A stretch of DNA of 64,000 nucleotides, from the NCBI GenBank assembly GCA_024403275.1, contig JAKSSD010000003.1, positions 98,894-162,893 of the forward strand. The letters are read 5' to 3'. The translations under genes and the position numbers were made by a program. The stretch is from Lachnospiraceae bacterium (GTDB taxonomy: Bacteria; Bacillota; Clostridia; Lachnospirales; Lachnospiraceae). The notes under the pieces were generated by a model. That model searched no databases. It saw only the letters and a list, made by a program, of their open reading frames with translations, and was not told the DNA's origin. Numbering within the stretch: the stretch's first letter is position 1; the number at the start of each line of letters is the position of its first letter. Below are positions 53,259-61,015 of the stretch, piece by piece.

Positions 53259-54401
53259 ATGGCTGATAATAGGGGAAAGAGACCTAATACAGGCTCAAGA
53301 AAAAAGAAGAATAAGAATAATAAGCTTCTGAGAAATATCATTATAGGGGTTGAGGCAGTAGTTCTTATAGCTGTAATTATTATTTTGGTATTTGTATTCA
53401 GAACAACTGATGAACAGACTGGTGTAACAAAGATTGATTTACCAGATGCAGATATCGTAATTAACGTACCAGAGGACGATCCGGTAGTTCAGGAAGTAAG
53501 AAAAGGATATACAACACTTGCATTCTTCGGTGTAGATGCTCGTAATGGCACACTTCAGAAGGGTACAAGAACAGATACAATTATCATTTGTGCTATCAAT
53601 AATGACACAGGTGAAGCAAGACTTTGTAGTGTATATCGTGATACTTACCTTAACATTGGTACAATGGAGAAACCTTCATATCAGAAGTGTAATGCAGCAT
53701 ATGCATACGGCGGTCCAGAACAGGCTCTCAATATGCTTAATGAGAACCTTGACCTTTACATTACTAAGTTCATAACTGTAGGTTTCGATGGTGTAATGAG
53801 AACAGTAGATGCAGTTGGTGGTGTAGACATTGATATTCAGCAGAATGAGATCAAATTCCTTAATGACTATCAGGCATCAATGTATTCAACAGAGACAAAT
53901 ACAGTTATTACAGATGACTATATTCCTGTAACAGAGACAGGTATGCAGACATTATCAGGCTATCAGGCACTTGCTTACTGCCGTATCCGTTATACAGCAG
54001 GTAGCGACTTCAAGAGAACTGAGAGACAGAGAGATGTAGTACAGCAGATTGTTGACAAGGCTAAGAGAATGGACCCTGCAACAGTTGTAAAGATTGTTAG
54101 TGATGAGAAAATCTTAAAGTGTATTGCAACAAATATGGACCTTAATGAAGACATTATCCCAATGGCATCTGAGGTTAACAAATATTCAATAGTTGATTCA
54201 AAGGGATTCCCATTTGAAGATAAGATTACAACAGGTATGATTGGACCAAAGGGTGACTGTGTTATTCCTTTAGACTTGAAATCAAATGTAGAAGATTTAC
54301 ACAAATTCCTCTATCCAGATATCGAGTACACACCTTCAGAGACTGTTACTGCCATTAGCGATAAGGTTGCAAGTGATACAAACCCATATTTGGGAAGATA
54401 A
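53259..54401 (+). CDS. LytR-CpsA-Psr (LCP) family glycopolymer transferase
   Basis: A 380-residue membrane-anchored protein: a basic cytoplasmic N-terminus (Lys/Asn/Arg-rich), one membrane segment (about 27-47), then an extracellular LCP domain. FFGVDARNGTLQKGTRTDTIII, SVYRDTYLNIG and GYQALAYCRIRYTAGSDFKRTERQRDVV carry the conserved Arg and Asp residues that bind the lipid pyrophosphate. LCP enzymes attach wall glycopolymers to peptidoglycan. GTAGGAG precedes the ATG. It lies between the initiating transferase and a GT2 gene, as expected for polysaccharide export and attachment. Confidence 0.92.
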   Translation: MADNRGKRPNTGSRKKKNKNNKLLRNIIIGVEAVVLIAVIIILVFVFRTTDEQTGVTKIDLPDADIVINVPEDDPVVQEVRKGYTTLAFFGVDARNGTLQKGTRTDTIIICAINNDTGEARLCSVYRDTYLNIGTMEKPSYQKCNAAYAYGGPEQALNMLNENLDLYITKFITVGFDGVMRTVDAVGGVDIDIQQNEIKFLNDYQASMYSTETNTVITDDYIPVTETGMQTLSGYQALAYCRIRYTAGSDFKRTERQRDVVQQIVDKAKRMDPATVVKIVSDEKILKCIATNMDLNEDIIPMASEVNKYSIVDSKGFPFEDKITTGMIGPKGDCVIPLDLKSNVEDLHKFLYPDIEYTPSETVTAISDKVASDTNPYLGR

Positions 54402-54407
54402 TAAATG

Positions 54408-54433
54408 AAAGGTCTCCAGTATGGAGACCTTTT
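54408..54433 (+). terminator. Hairpin after the LCP gene, possible (partial) terminator
   Basis: An 11-bp stem (AAAGGTCTCCA / TGGAGACCTTT) with a 3-base loop and an interrupted T-tract. The next gene starts 20 bases later with no promoter seen, so it may only reduce downstream transcription. Confidence 0.65.
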
Positions 54434-54453
54434 GTATTTTATAGGAGTCAAAG

Positions 54454-55692
54454 ATGATTCAGAATCCAAAAGTAGACGTGATTATTCCTACATATAAACC
54501 GGGCGAGTCTTATACAAGACTCCTTGATATGCTGGAAAAACAGTCATACCCAATTAATAAAATCTGGGTTATTAATACAGAAGAAAAATATTATACGGAC
54601 TGGCTTTTTAATCATTCAGGTGAAAAGAAGTATGAGAATCTTCATGTGGCTCATATTTCAAAAAGAGAATTTAATCACGGCCGAACAAGACGTGAGGGCG
54701 TTGTCAGATCGAATGCTGAGATTTTCATCATGATGACTGATGATGCTGTGCCAAAGAATGAAGTAATGGTTGAAAATCTTATTTCACCATTATTATCTGA
54801 TAAGGCTGTGGTTTCTTATGCAAGACAGGTTGCGAAGAAGAGCTCAAATGAGATAGAAAAATTTACAAGAAATTTTAATTATCCCAGAAAATCGAAGCTC
54901 AAAAGCGTAAAAGATATAGACCAGCTTGGAATTAAAACATTCTTTTGTTCAAATGTCTGCGCTGCATATAATCGTGAAGTGTATGACAAGCTTGGTGGAT
55001 TCGAAGAATATGCCATTTTTAATGAAGATATGGTATATGCTGCTAAAGCCATTGATTCAGGCAAGAAGATTGCCTATACAGCAAGTGCAGAGGTAATTCA
55101 TTCACATGATTACGGCAATATTGCTTTATTTAAGAGAAATTTTGATTTAGGTGTTTCACAGGCAGAGCATCCTGAGATTTTTAAGAGAGTATCATCAACA
55201 GATGAAGGAATGAAGCTTGTTAAGAAAACAATTGAACACCTCAAGAAGAGAAAGAAATATCTTTTAATTCCAAAGTTTATAATTAACAGCGGATTTAAGT
55301 TTATGGGATACAGATGCGGTTTGCATTACCAGCATCTTCCTAAGTGGGTAATACTCAGAATGACTTCTTTGCCAGAGTACTGGGTTCGTCAGGATGTTTA
55401 TGAAAAAAACATAAAGATGAATTATAATACAGGCTATGGTATTGCTGAGTCAGAGAGAGTAGATGGTAGAAAGATTCATAAGGCTTCCAGAGAAGAGAAC
55501 CGATATAATGGAGAGATTAGAAAATCTACTATTCGTGATGAGATAAAGGTTCGTCCAAAGGATAAGATGATAGACAGATCTGGATTATCGGAAATTAAAG
55601 CAAACCCAGAGGCTAAAAATACGAACGAAAAGGTAAAAGAAGAAAATAATACAGAGAATAAAGAAAACAAAACTACTAAAGAAGATATTTAG
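54454..55692 (+). CDS. Family 2 glycosyltransferase with charged C-terminal tail
   Basis: A 412-residue GT2 enzyme. The domain opens VDVIIPTYKPGESYTRLL; REFNHGRTRREG and FIMMTDDAVPKNE (metal-binding Asp pair) and FNEDMVYAAKAI are the key segments, resembling rhamnosyltransferases. After about residue 335 comes a hydrophilic tail rich in Lys, Glu and Asn that ends ENKENKTTKED, which looks disordered. GGAG precedes the ATG. It is encoded between LCP and htrA-like genes. Confidence 0.82.
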   Translation: MIQNPKVDVIIPTYKPGESYTRLLDMLEKQSYPINKIWVINTEEKYYTDWLFNHSGEKKYENLHVAHISKREFNHGRTRREGVVRSNAEIFIMMTDDAVPKNEVMVENLISPLLSDKAVVSYARQVAKKSSNEIEKFTRNFNYPRKSKLKSVKDIDQLGIKTFFCSNVCAAYNREVYDKLGGFEEYAIFNEDMVYAAKAIDSGKKIAYTASAEVIHSHDYGNIALFKRNFDLGVSQAEHPEIFKRVSSTDEGMKLVKKTIEHLKKRKKYLLIPKFIINSGFKFMGYRCGLHYQHLPKWVILRMTSLPEYWVRQDVYEKNIKMNYNTGYGIAESERVDGRKIHKASREENRYNGEIRKSTIRDEIKVRPKDKMIDRSGLSEIKANPEAKNTNEKVKEENNTENKENKTTKEDI

Positions 55693-55716
55693 CGTGAAAG
55701 AAAGGAGTTTTCTATC

Positions 55717-56985
55717 ATGAATACAGAGAAAAAGAAGGGAAGTTGTTTCCTTACAGGCCTTTTAGTTATATTATTTGCAATTATATTTGGTGTAGTATCA
55801 TCATTTTGCTTCTTAGGAATAACTTATGCATCAAACGGATTATTTAAGCCTATTCTCGAGAAAAATGTGGCAGCAAATAATGATGCTAAAAACAATTTGA
55901 TTATTCAGGCAAATGCTACTTTACCAGATGAAGTTAAAGAAGCAATTGTAATCAATGAGGTAGAGGATATCGTTATTGAAAATGGTACACTTACAGTTCC
56001 TGAGGTTGCAGAGAAGTGTATGCCATCAATTGTTCAGATTATAGTTGTTGCTGATTATGAATACTATGGTACAGTTCAGGAAGGTACAGGAGCAGGTAGT
56101 GGTATTATTGTTGGCCAGAGTGATACAGAACTTCTTATTGCTACTAACTATCACGTTATTGCGGATGGTAAGGATATTACTATTAGATTCTGTGATGATT
56201 CAGAAGCTAAGGCTGTTGTAAAGGGTAAGAAAGTATCTATGGACCTCGCTGTAGTAGCTGTAGATTTAACACAGATGCCAGAGGGTACAATTGATAAGAT
56301 TTCTATTGCAACAATCGGTAATTCAGATGATCTTCTTATCGGTGAATCAGTAGTAGCAATCGGTAATGCTTTAGGCTATGGACAGTCAGTTACAACAGGT
56401 ATTGTAAGTGCTCTTAACAGAGAAATTGTTACAGAGACTGGCGAAACTGGAAACTTTATTCAGACAGATGCAGCAATCAACCCTGGTAACTCAGGTGGTG
56501 CTTTGATTAATATGAAGGGTGAGCTTATTGGTATTAACTCTGATAAACTTGCTGGTTCAATGATTGAAGGTATGGGATATGCAATTCCTATCAACGAAGC
56601 AGATCCTATTATCAGAGAACTTATGAACAAAGAAGCTCTTGAAGAACTTCCTCCAGAAGAGCAGTCATACTTTGGTATTTCTGGTATGGAGGTTTCAGCA
56701 GGTCTTTATACAAACGAAGGCGTAGCTATTCCAAGAGGTATTTACGTTTCAGAGGTTGTTCCAGGAGCAACAGCTGATACAGCTGGTTTAAAGAAGGGTG
56801 ATATTATAACAGAATTTGAGGGCGACTCAATTGTTTCTTTAGCAGAATTTAAGAAATACTTAGCTTCATACAAAAAGGGAAGCAAGGTATGGATTACATA
56901 CGAAAGATATGATGGAACTGCATATGTAGAATATAAGATTGAGGTTACATTGCAGGGAAGAGATGATCTTGAGACTATTCAATAA
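55717..56985 (+). CDS. HtrA/DegP-like membrane-anchored serine protease
   Basis: A 422-residue S1C protease. One hydrophobic anchor (about 9-38) puts the catalytic domain outside the membrane. The catalytic triad is in TNYHVIADG (His), SMDLAVVAVD (Asp) and AAINPGNSGGALIN (Ser). A single PDZ domain occupies about 325-415 (GIYVSEVVPGATADTAGLKKGDII). Such enzymes degrade misfolded exported proteins. AAAGGAG precedes the ATG. It lies 24 bases after the glycosyltransferase and 24 before a ClpX-like gene, grouping extracellular and cytoplasmic protein quality control. Confidence 0.93.
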   Translation: MNTEKKKGSCFLTGLLVILFAIIFGVVSSFCFLGITYASNGLFKPILEKNVAANNDAKNNLIIQANATLPDEVKEAIVINEVEDIVIENGTLTVPEVAEKCMPSIVQIIVVADYEYYGTVQEGTGAGSGIIVGQSDTELLIATNYHVIADGKDITIRFCDDSEAKAVVKGKKVSMDLAVVAVDLTQMPEGTIDKISIATIGNSDDLLIGESVVAIGNALGYGQSVTTGIVSALNREIVTETGETGNFIQTDAAINPGNSGGALINMKGELIGINSDKLAGSMIEGMGYAIPINEADPIIRELMNKEALEELPPEEQSYFGISGMEVSAGLYTNEGVAIPRGIYVSEVVPGATADTAGLKKGDIITEFEGDSIVSLAEFKKYLASYKKGSKVWITYERYDGTAYVEYKIEVTLQGRDDLETIQ

Positions 56986-57009
56986 TTTGAAGAATAGGAG
57001 AGTTAGTAA

Positions 57010-58491
57010 ATGAGCGATTACGAAGAGATTTGTTCTTTTTGTCACAGAACAGAAGGTGTGGCTGGGAAAATGTTAAAGATGTCTGATGCTATGTGTATCT
57101 GTATGGATTGTCTTCAAAGAAGTACAGATATGATTAATCAGTCACCTTATAAAGATATGCTAAATATGGATCCTTCAATGTTTATGAATTTTCCAAATGA
57201 TGTTGAATTTCCAGAAATGCTACGAGCAGATGGTAAGCTTGAAGATAAAGAACAGACAGAAAATGCTGAAGCAGATGATGCAGATGCAGATTCAGAGGAT
57301 GAGAAAAAAGAGAATGGGCCAGGTAAGCCAAAGGGTACATTTTTCCTTAATCTAAATGACCTTATGGGTGGAGGAATGAATCCACGTACAAAGGTTAAAA
57401 AGAGAAAACCAGGCGAGAAGAAGGTTCCTATTATTAAGCTTGAAGATATTCCTGCTCCTCATAAATTAAAGGCTCAGCTTGATGAGTATGTTATTGGACA
57501 GGAAGAGGCTAAAAAGATTCTTTCAGTAGCTGTATACAATCATTATAAGAGAGTTGCTACAGATACTATGGATGAGATAGAAATTGAGAAATCAAACATT
57601 CTTATGCTTGGTCCTACAGGTTGTGGTAAAACATATCTTGTTAAGACTTTAGCCAAGCTTTTAAATGTACCACTTGCTATTGCAGATGCTACTGCTCTTA
57701 CAGAAGCTGGTTACATTGGTGATGATATCGAAAGTGTTGTTTCAAAGCTTCTTGCAGCTGCAGATAATGATGTAGATAAGGCTGAGAGTGGTATTATTTT
57801 CGTAGATGAAATTGATAAGCTAGCTAAGAAGCCAAATAGCAATCATAGAGATGTTTCAGGTGAATCGGTTCAGCAGGGAATGCTTAAGCTTCTTGAAGGT
57901 GCAGAAATTGAGGTTCCAATCGGTGCCACAAGCAAGAATGCAATGGTTCCAATGACAACAGTTAATACAAGAAATATTTTATTCATCTGCGGTGGTGCTT
58001 TCCCTGACCTTGAAGAGGTTATTAAGGCTAGAATTACCAAGCAGGCAGGCATTGGATTTAACAGTGAATTAAAGGATAAATACGATAAGGATAAGACTTT
58101 ACTTCACAAGGTTACAACAGAAGATATTAAGAAGTATGGAATGATTCCTGAATTCGTTGGACGTCTTCCTATTATCTGTCCTCTTGACAGCCTTGACGAA
58201 GAAGCACTTGTTAAGATTCTTAAGGAGCCTAAGAATGCTATTCTTAAGCAGTATCAAAAACTCCTTGCTTTGGATGAGGTTGATCTTGTATTTGATGATT
58301 CTGCTCTTGCAGCAATTGCAAGAAAAGCGTCAAAGCGTGATACTGGTGCCAGAGCATTGAGAGCAATCATTGAGGAATTTATGCTTGATATCATGTATGA
58401 GATTCCAAAGGATGATAATATTGGACGAGTTACAATTACAGGAGATTATATCGATGGTAAGGGTGGCCCGAAAGTAGAAATCAGAGGATAA
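57010..58491 (+). CDS. ClpX-like AAA+ unfoldase with altered pore loop
   Basis: A 493-residue AAA+ protein of the ClpX family, normally about 420. The N-terminal zinc finger has C8-x2-C11 and C31-x2-C34. Residues about 75-135 form an acidic, then basic linker not found in standard ClpX. The ATPase has Walker A GPTGCGKT, pore-1 GYIGDD in place of GYVGED, Walker [12 protein letters not shown], and the ClpP-docking IGF loop as GIGFNSE. At the pore-2 position, where ClpX has an RKH motif, it reads [11 protein letters not shown]. It could be the sole ClpX of this genome or a paralogue with its own substrates. No clpP is adjacent. Confidence 0.82.
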   Translation: MSDYEEICSFCHRTEGVAGKMLKMSDAMCICMDCLQRSTDMINQSPYKDMLNMDPSMFMNFPNDVEFPEMLRADGKLEDKEQTENAEADDADADSEDEKKENGPGKPKGTFFLNLNDLMGGGMNPRTKVKKRKPGEKKVPIIKLEDIPAPHKLKAQLDEYVIGQEEAKKILSVAVYNHYKRVATDTMDEIEIEKSNILMLGPTGCGKTYLVKTLAKLLNVPLAIADATALTEAGYIGDDIESVVSKLLAAADNDVDKAESGIIFVDEIDKLAKKPNSNHRDVSGESVQQGMLKLLEGAEIEVPIGATSKNAMVPMTTVNTRNILFICGGAFPDLEEVIKARITKQAGIGFNSELKDKYDKDKTLLHKVTTEDIKKYGMIPEFVGRLPIICPLDSLDEEALVKILKEPKNAILKQYQKLLALDEVDLVFDDSALAAIARKASKRDTGARALRAIIEEFMLDIMYEIPKDDNIGRVTITGDYIDGKGGPKVEIRG

Positions 58492-58495
58492 AAAT

Positions 58496-58566
58496 AAACG
58501 GCTTTCATTTGATAAATGATTAATTGTATTATGAATTAATCAAATCATTTGAAGGCCGTTTTTGTT
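58496..58566. terminator. Long hairpin terminator between clpX-like and CYTH genes
   Basis: Two arms of about 30 bases (starting AAACGGCTTTCATTTGAT and ending ...GAAGGCCGTTTTT) are complementary with few bulges. Runs of A and T on both sides allow it to end both converging transcripts. Confidence 0.8.
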
Positions 58567-59005
58567 ATTTTCTTTTGCTTAAATTAGCATTTGCATAAGA
58601 TGGATCTTCAGTTACATCCTCTTCAAACCAATCAGGTTTGACAAAAGCATTTGCTTCTTCGAGAGTATCAAATTCAACTTCAGCAATAATAAGTGGAGCT
58701 AAATCATCTTCGAAAATATCAAGCTCTATCGTATGAGAAAGATATGGAATTAAATATCTTTTCTTTTTAATAATGATACCATCAGATTTGGTAATCATAT
58801 GCTCATAGCCATCCTTGGTTAAAGGGAGGTTATGTTCTTCTCTTGCAAGGAAGCCTTTTCCTTTATAAGTCATATAATATCTGTCGCCGTCTTTTCTGAC
58901 ACGTACAACAGGGTCAGTACAAAGGTAGCCCTGCACAATTTCCCTGACCTCATATTCAGTCAGATCAGGAAGTTTATTTATAGTAAATTTTCTTTCGATT
59001 TCCAT
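58565..59005 (-). CDS. CYTH-domain protein (tripolyphosphatase-like)
   Basis: A 146-residue triphosphate-tunnel protein. The N-terminal EIERKF is the ExExK signature of CYTH domains, followed by alternating charged strands (VRVRKDGDRYYMTYKGKG, HTIELDIFEDDLAPLIIAEVEF) that form the tunnel. Bacterial single-domain members usually hydrolyse inorganic tripolyphosphate or similar triphosphates with a divalent metal; the substrate here is not known. It is monocistronic and divergent from the mgtC-like gene. Confidence 0.88.
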   Translation of the reverse strand: MEIERKFTINKLPDLTEYEVREIVQGYLCTDPVVRVRKDGDRYYMTYKGKGFLAREEHNLPLTKDGYEHMITKSDGIIIKKKRYLIPYLSHTIELDIFEDDLAPLIIAEVEFDTLEEANAFVKPDWFEEDVTEDPSYANANLSKRK

Positions 59006-59109
59006 AAAGATAACCTGCCTTTCAATGAAAAATATACCTAAAGATGATATGCTATGTCAACAAATTTAGAGGGTAAATTTTATAAGAAAAGCTAGTATTT
59101 TATAAGACT

Positions 59110-59126
59110 CTATTATGATATAATAG
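59110..59126 (+). promoter_or_regulatory. Extended -10 promoter of the mgtC-like gene inside a palindrome
   Basis: TGATATAAT (59116-59124) is an extended -10 element. It is embedded in the perfect inverted repeat CTATTAT-GAT-ATAATAG, which could be an operator or simply reflect the -10 sequence. The -35 region is poor. Confidence 0.5.
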
Positions 59127-59161
59127 ATTAAATTTATATCTCATAATCGGGGGTGGATATT

Positions 59162-59869
59162 ATGGGTATTGTATTGGAGTTTATTAAAGAGTACAGGATT
59201 GTTGAAATCCTTATCAGGCTTGTTTTAGCTATGGTACTTGGTGGAAGTATTGGTATAACAAGAGAAAAATATAGACGTCCGGCAGGTTTTAGAACACACA
59301 TACTTGTCTGCATTGGTGCGTGTATGACTTCTTTGATAGGAGAACATCTTGTATTTACGCTTGGATATTCATCAGATCCAGCCAGAATTGCTGCTCAGGT
59401 TATTTCTGGCCTAGGTTTCCTCGGTGTGGGAACGATTCTTGTAAAGGGCAGAGATCATATCATTGGTCTTACTACAGCTGCAGGTCTTTGGGCAACTGGT
59501 GTAATGGGAATCGCATGTGGATTTGGCTTCTATATAGGAGCGATTCTTTGCGCATTACTTATCCTCATTTCGACAACTGCCTTATTCCATTTTGAAAGTG
59601 AAAAAATAGAGAGAAAGAAGTCTCTTGAAATATTTATAGAGTTAGAAGATGCACATGTTCTTAACCCATTTGTAAAAATAATTGAGGAGAGATTTGGCGC
59701 ACATAATTTCCTTGTTGTAGCACCAAGAAGTGCTATGAAAAGTGCAGTAGGAATAGAGGTTACTTTCCCTATTGAACAGACAGAAAAATATGCAGATATT
59801 TTAACGAAAATTTCTGAAATTGAAGGCGTTGTATACGCCATCGAAAGTACTCCTAAGAAGCTTTCGTAA
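59162..59869 (+). CDS. MgtC/SapB family membrane protein
   Basis: A 235-residue protein with an MgtC-type N-terminal membrane domain of four to five hydrophobic segments (LVLAMVLGGSIGITREKYRRPAGFRTHILVCIGA; VISGLGFLGVGTIL; GLTTAAGLWATGVMGIACG) and a soluble ACT-like C-terminus (about 150-235). MgtC proteins are linked to growth in low magnesium and to ATP synthase control in other bacteria. The frame extends to a GTG at 59153, which overlaps the GGGGGTGG site; the ATG at 59162 is preferred. A CorA-like gene follows, which supports a magnesium connection. Confidence 0.87.
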   Translation: MGIVLEFIKEYRIVEILIRLVLAMVLGGSIGITREKYRRPAGFRTHILVCIGACMTSLIGEHLVFTLGYSSDPARIAAQVISGLGFLGVGTILVKGRDHIIGLTTAAGLWATGVMGIACGFGFYIGAILCALLILISTTALFHFESEKIERKKSLEIFIELEDAHVLNPFVKIIEERFGAHNFLVVAPRSAMKSAVGIEVTFPIEQTEKYADILTKISEIEGVVYAIESTPKKLS

Positions 59870-59870
59870 C

Positions 59871-59899
59871 TTGACTTTTATAAGGGGTAGAAATATACT
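59871..59899 (+). promoter_or_regulatory. Promoter of the corA operon
   Basis: TTGACT, a 17-base spacer and TATACT begin 2 bases after the mgtC-like stop codon. The predicted transcript would carry a leader of about 127 bases before corA. Confidence 0.7.
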
Positions 59900-59919
59900 T
59901 ATCTAGGTATTATTTAATT

Positions 59920-60032
59920 ACAGGAGGTACACTATTAATGGACTCTGGTCCCTATCATGAAAACAAGATGAATATAATGAGCTGATAGGGGATAGTATGT
60001 ACTCTCGCCCCTGTTGGCGTGAGGAGAATGCT
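59920..60032 (+). promoter_or_regulatory. Structured leader upstream of corA
   Basis: The leader contains a perfect 8-bp stem CCCTATCA (59950-59957) / TGATAGGG (59983-59990), small hairpins GGAC-TCTG-GTCC (59940-59951) and CGCC / GGCG (60006-60019), and outer partial pairing between TACACTAT (59929) and ATAGTATGTA (59992). It encloses a short ORF with a perfect Shine-Dalgarno site. It does not match the M-box magnesium riboswitch as I know it. Confidence 0.55.
59938..59985 (+). CDS. Candidate 15-residue leader peptide before corA
   Basis: ATG at 59938 opens a 15-codon frame (MDSGPYHENKMNIMS) ending in TGA at 59983. AGGAGGT lies 9 bases upstream, a better ribosome binding site than that of most genes here. 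The stop codon is the first base triplet of the right arm of the CCCTATCA / TGATAGGG stem, so ribosome position would decide whether this stem forms. The 16 bases from its ATG match 13 of 16 bases from 59997, just before corA. Expression is unproven. Confidence 0.45.
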   Translation: MDSGPYHENKMNIMS

Positions 60033-60977
60033 ATGGTTAAATATTATTTATCAAATGGCAGGAATGTTGATGAAATAGATTCACCTTGCGATGGATGCTG
60101 GGTTAATATGGTTAAGCCAACCAAGGATGAGATTGATGACATTTCTGAAAAATTTTCAATTGATGCTGATGACTTAAGATCAGCACTCGATACAGACGAG
60201 CGTTCACGTATTCAGTCTGAGGATAACTATACAATGGTCTTGGTTAATATTCCAACCTTGGTTGAGTCAGATGAGAATGAATTATATGATACGCTGCCTC
60301 TTTCTATATTTGTATGCAAGAAGACTATCATTACTGTATGTCTTGAAGAGACTCCTATACTTATGGCTTTCGAGCGAGGAAGTGTAAAAGATTTTCAGAC
60401 AAGTATGAAGTCAAGATTTGTGATGCAGATTCTATACAAAACAGCGTCTTTGTATCTTTTATATCTTCGTAGTATTGAAAAGAAAAGTGAAATTGTTGAG
60501 GACAGTCTCCATGAAGCAACTCAGAACTCCGAATTATTGGAGCTTCTTAAATTACAAAAGAGTTTGCTTTATTTTACTACGTCTCTTAGATCAAACGAAG
60601 TTGTTATGGAGAAGCTTTTTAAGAATGAGCGTTTCAAGAAGTATCCAGAGGACGAGGAGCTCCTTGAAGATGTTATCGTCGAAAATAAACAGGCTATCGA
60701 AATGGCTAGTATTTATACAGGTATCATTGGAGGAATGACAGACTCATTCGCTTCCATTATTTCCAATAATATGAATGTTGTAATGAAGACACTAGCAATC
60801 GTAACAATTGTACTTAGTGTACCTACAATGATTTTCTCTGCATATGGTATGAACGTTGCTTTAGTAGGAATGCCAGCTGCAGAAAGCCCTTGGGGATTCT
60901 TAATTATCATTATTGTTTCTATAATCCTTAGTATTTTAGTTGCAATTCTGTTCGTTAAGATGAAAATGTTTAAATAG
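60033..60977 (+). CDS. CorA-family magnesium/divalent metal transporter
   Basis: A 314-residue CorA-like protein: a large soluble N-terminal domain (about 1-245) and two C-terminal membrane helices joined by the signature loop YGMN (in FSAYGMNVALVGMP), with a short basic tail KMKMFK. CorA forms a pentameric channel for Mg2+ and sometimes Co2+ or Ni2+; this short-loop type also includes exporters. The ATG at 60033 has GAGGAG 6 bases upstream; an in-frame ATG at 59997, with AGGGGA upstream, would add 12 residues. It heads a run with murD-like, DUF4250 and rarA genes. Confidence 0.9.
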   Translation: MVKYYLSNGRNVDEIDSPCDGCWVNMVKPTKDEIDDISEKFSIDADDLRSALDTDERSRIQSEDNYTMVLVNIPTLVESDENELYDTLPLSIFVCKKTIITVCLEETPILMAFERGSVKDFQTSMKSRFVMQILYKTASLYLLYLRSIEKKSEIVEDSLHEATQNSELLELLKLQKSLLYFTTSLRSNEVVMEKLFKNERFKKYPEDEELLEDVIVENKQAIEMASIYTGIIGGMTDSFASIISNNMNVVMKTLAIVTIVLSVPTMIFSAYGMNVALVGMPAAESPWGFLIIIIVSIILSILVAILFVKMKMFK

Positions 60978-61015
60978 GAATGGATACCTAAATCTAATAA
61001 CAGAGTGTGAAAGAA

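Noticed and set aside
59870-60032. M-box magnesium riboswitch before corA
   Set aside because: Length and sequence do not match the M-box conserved blocks that I know; a structured leader is reported without a family name.
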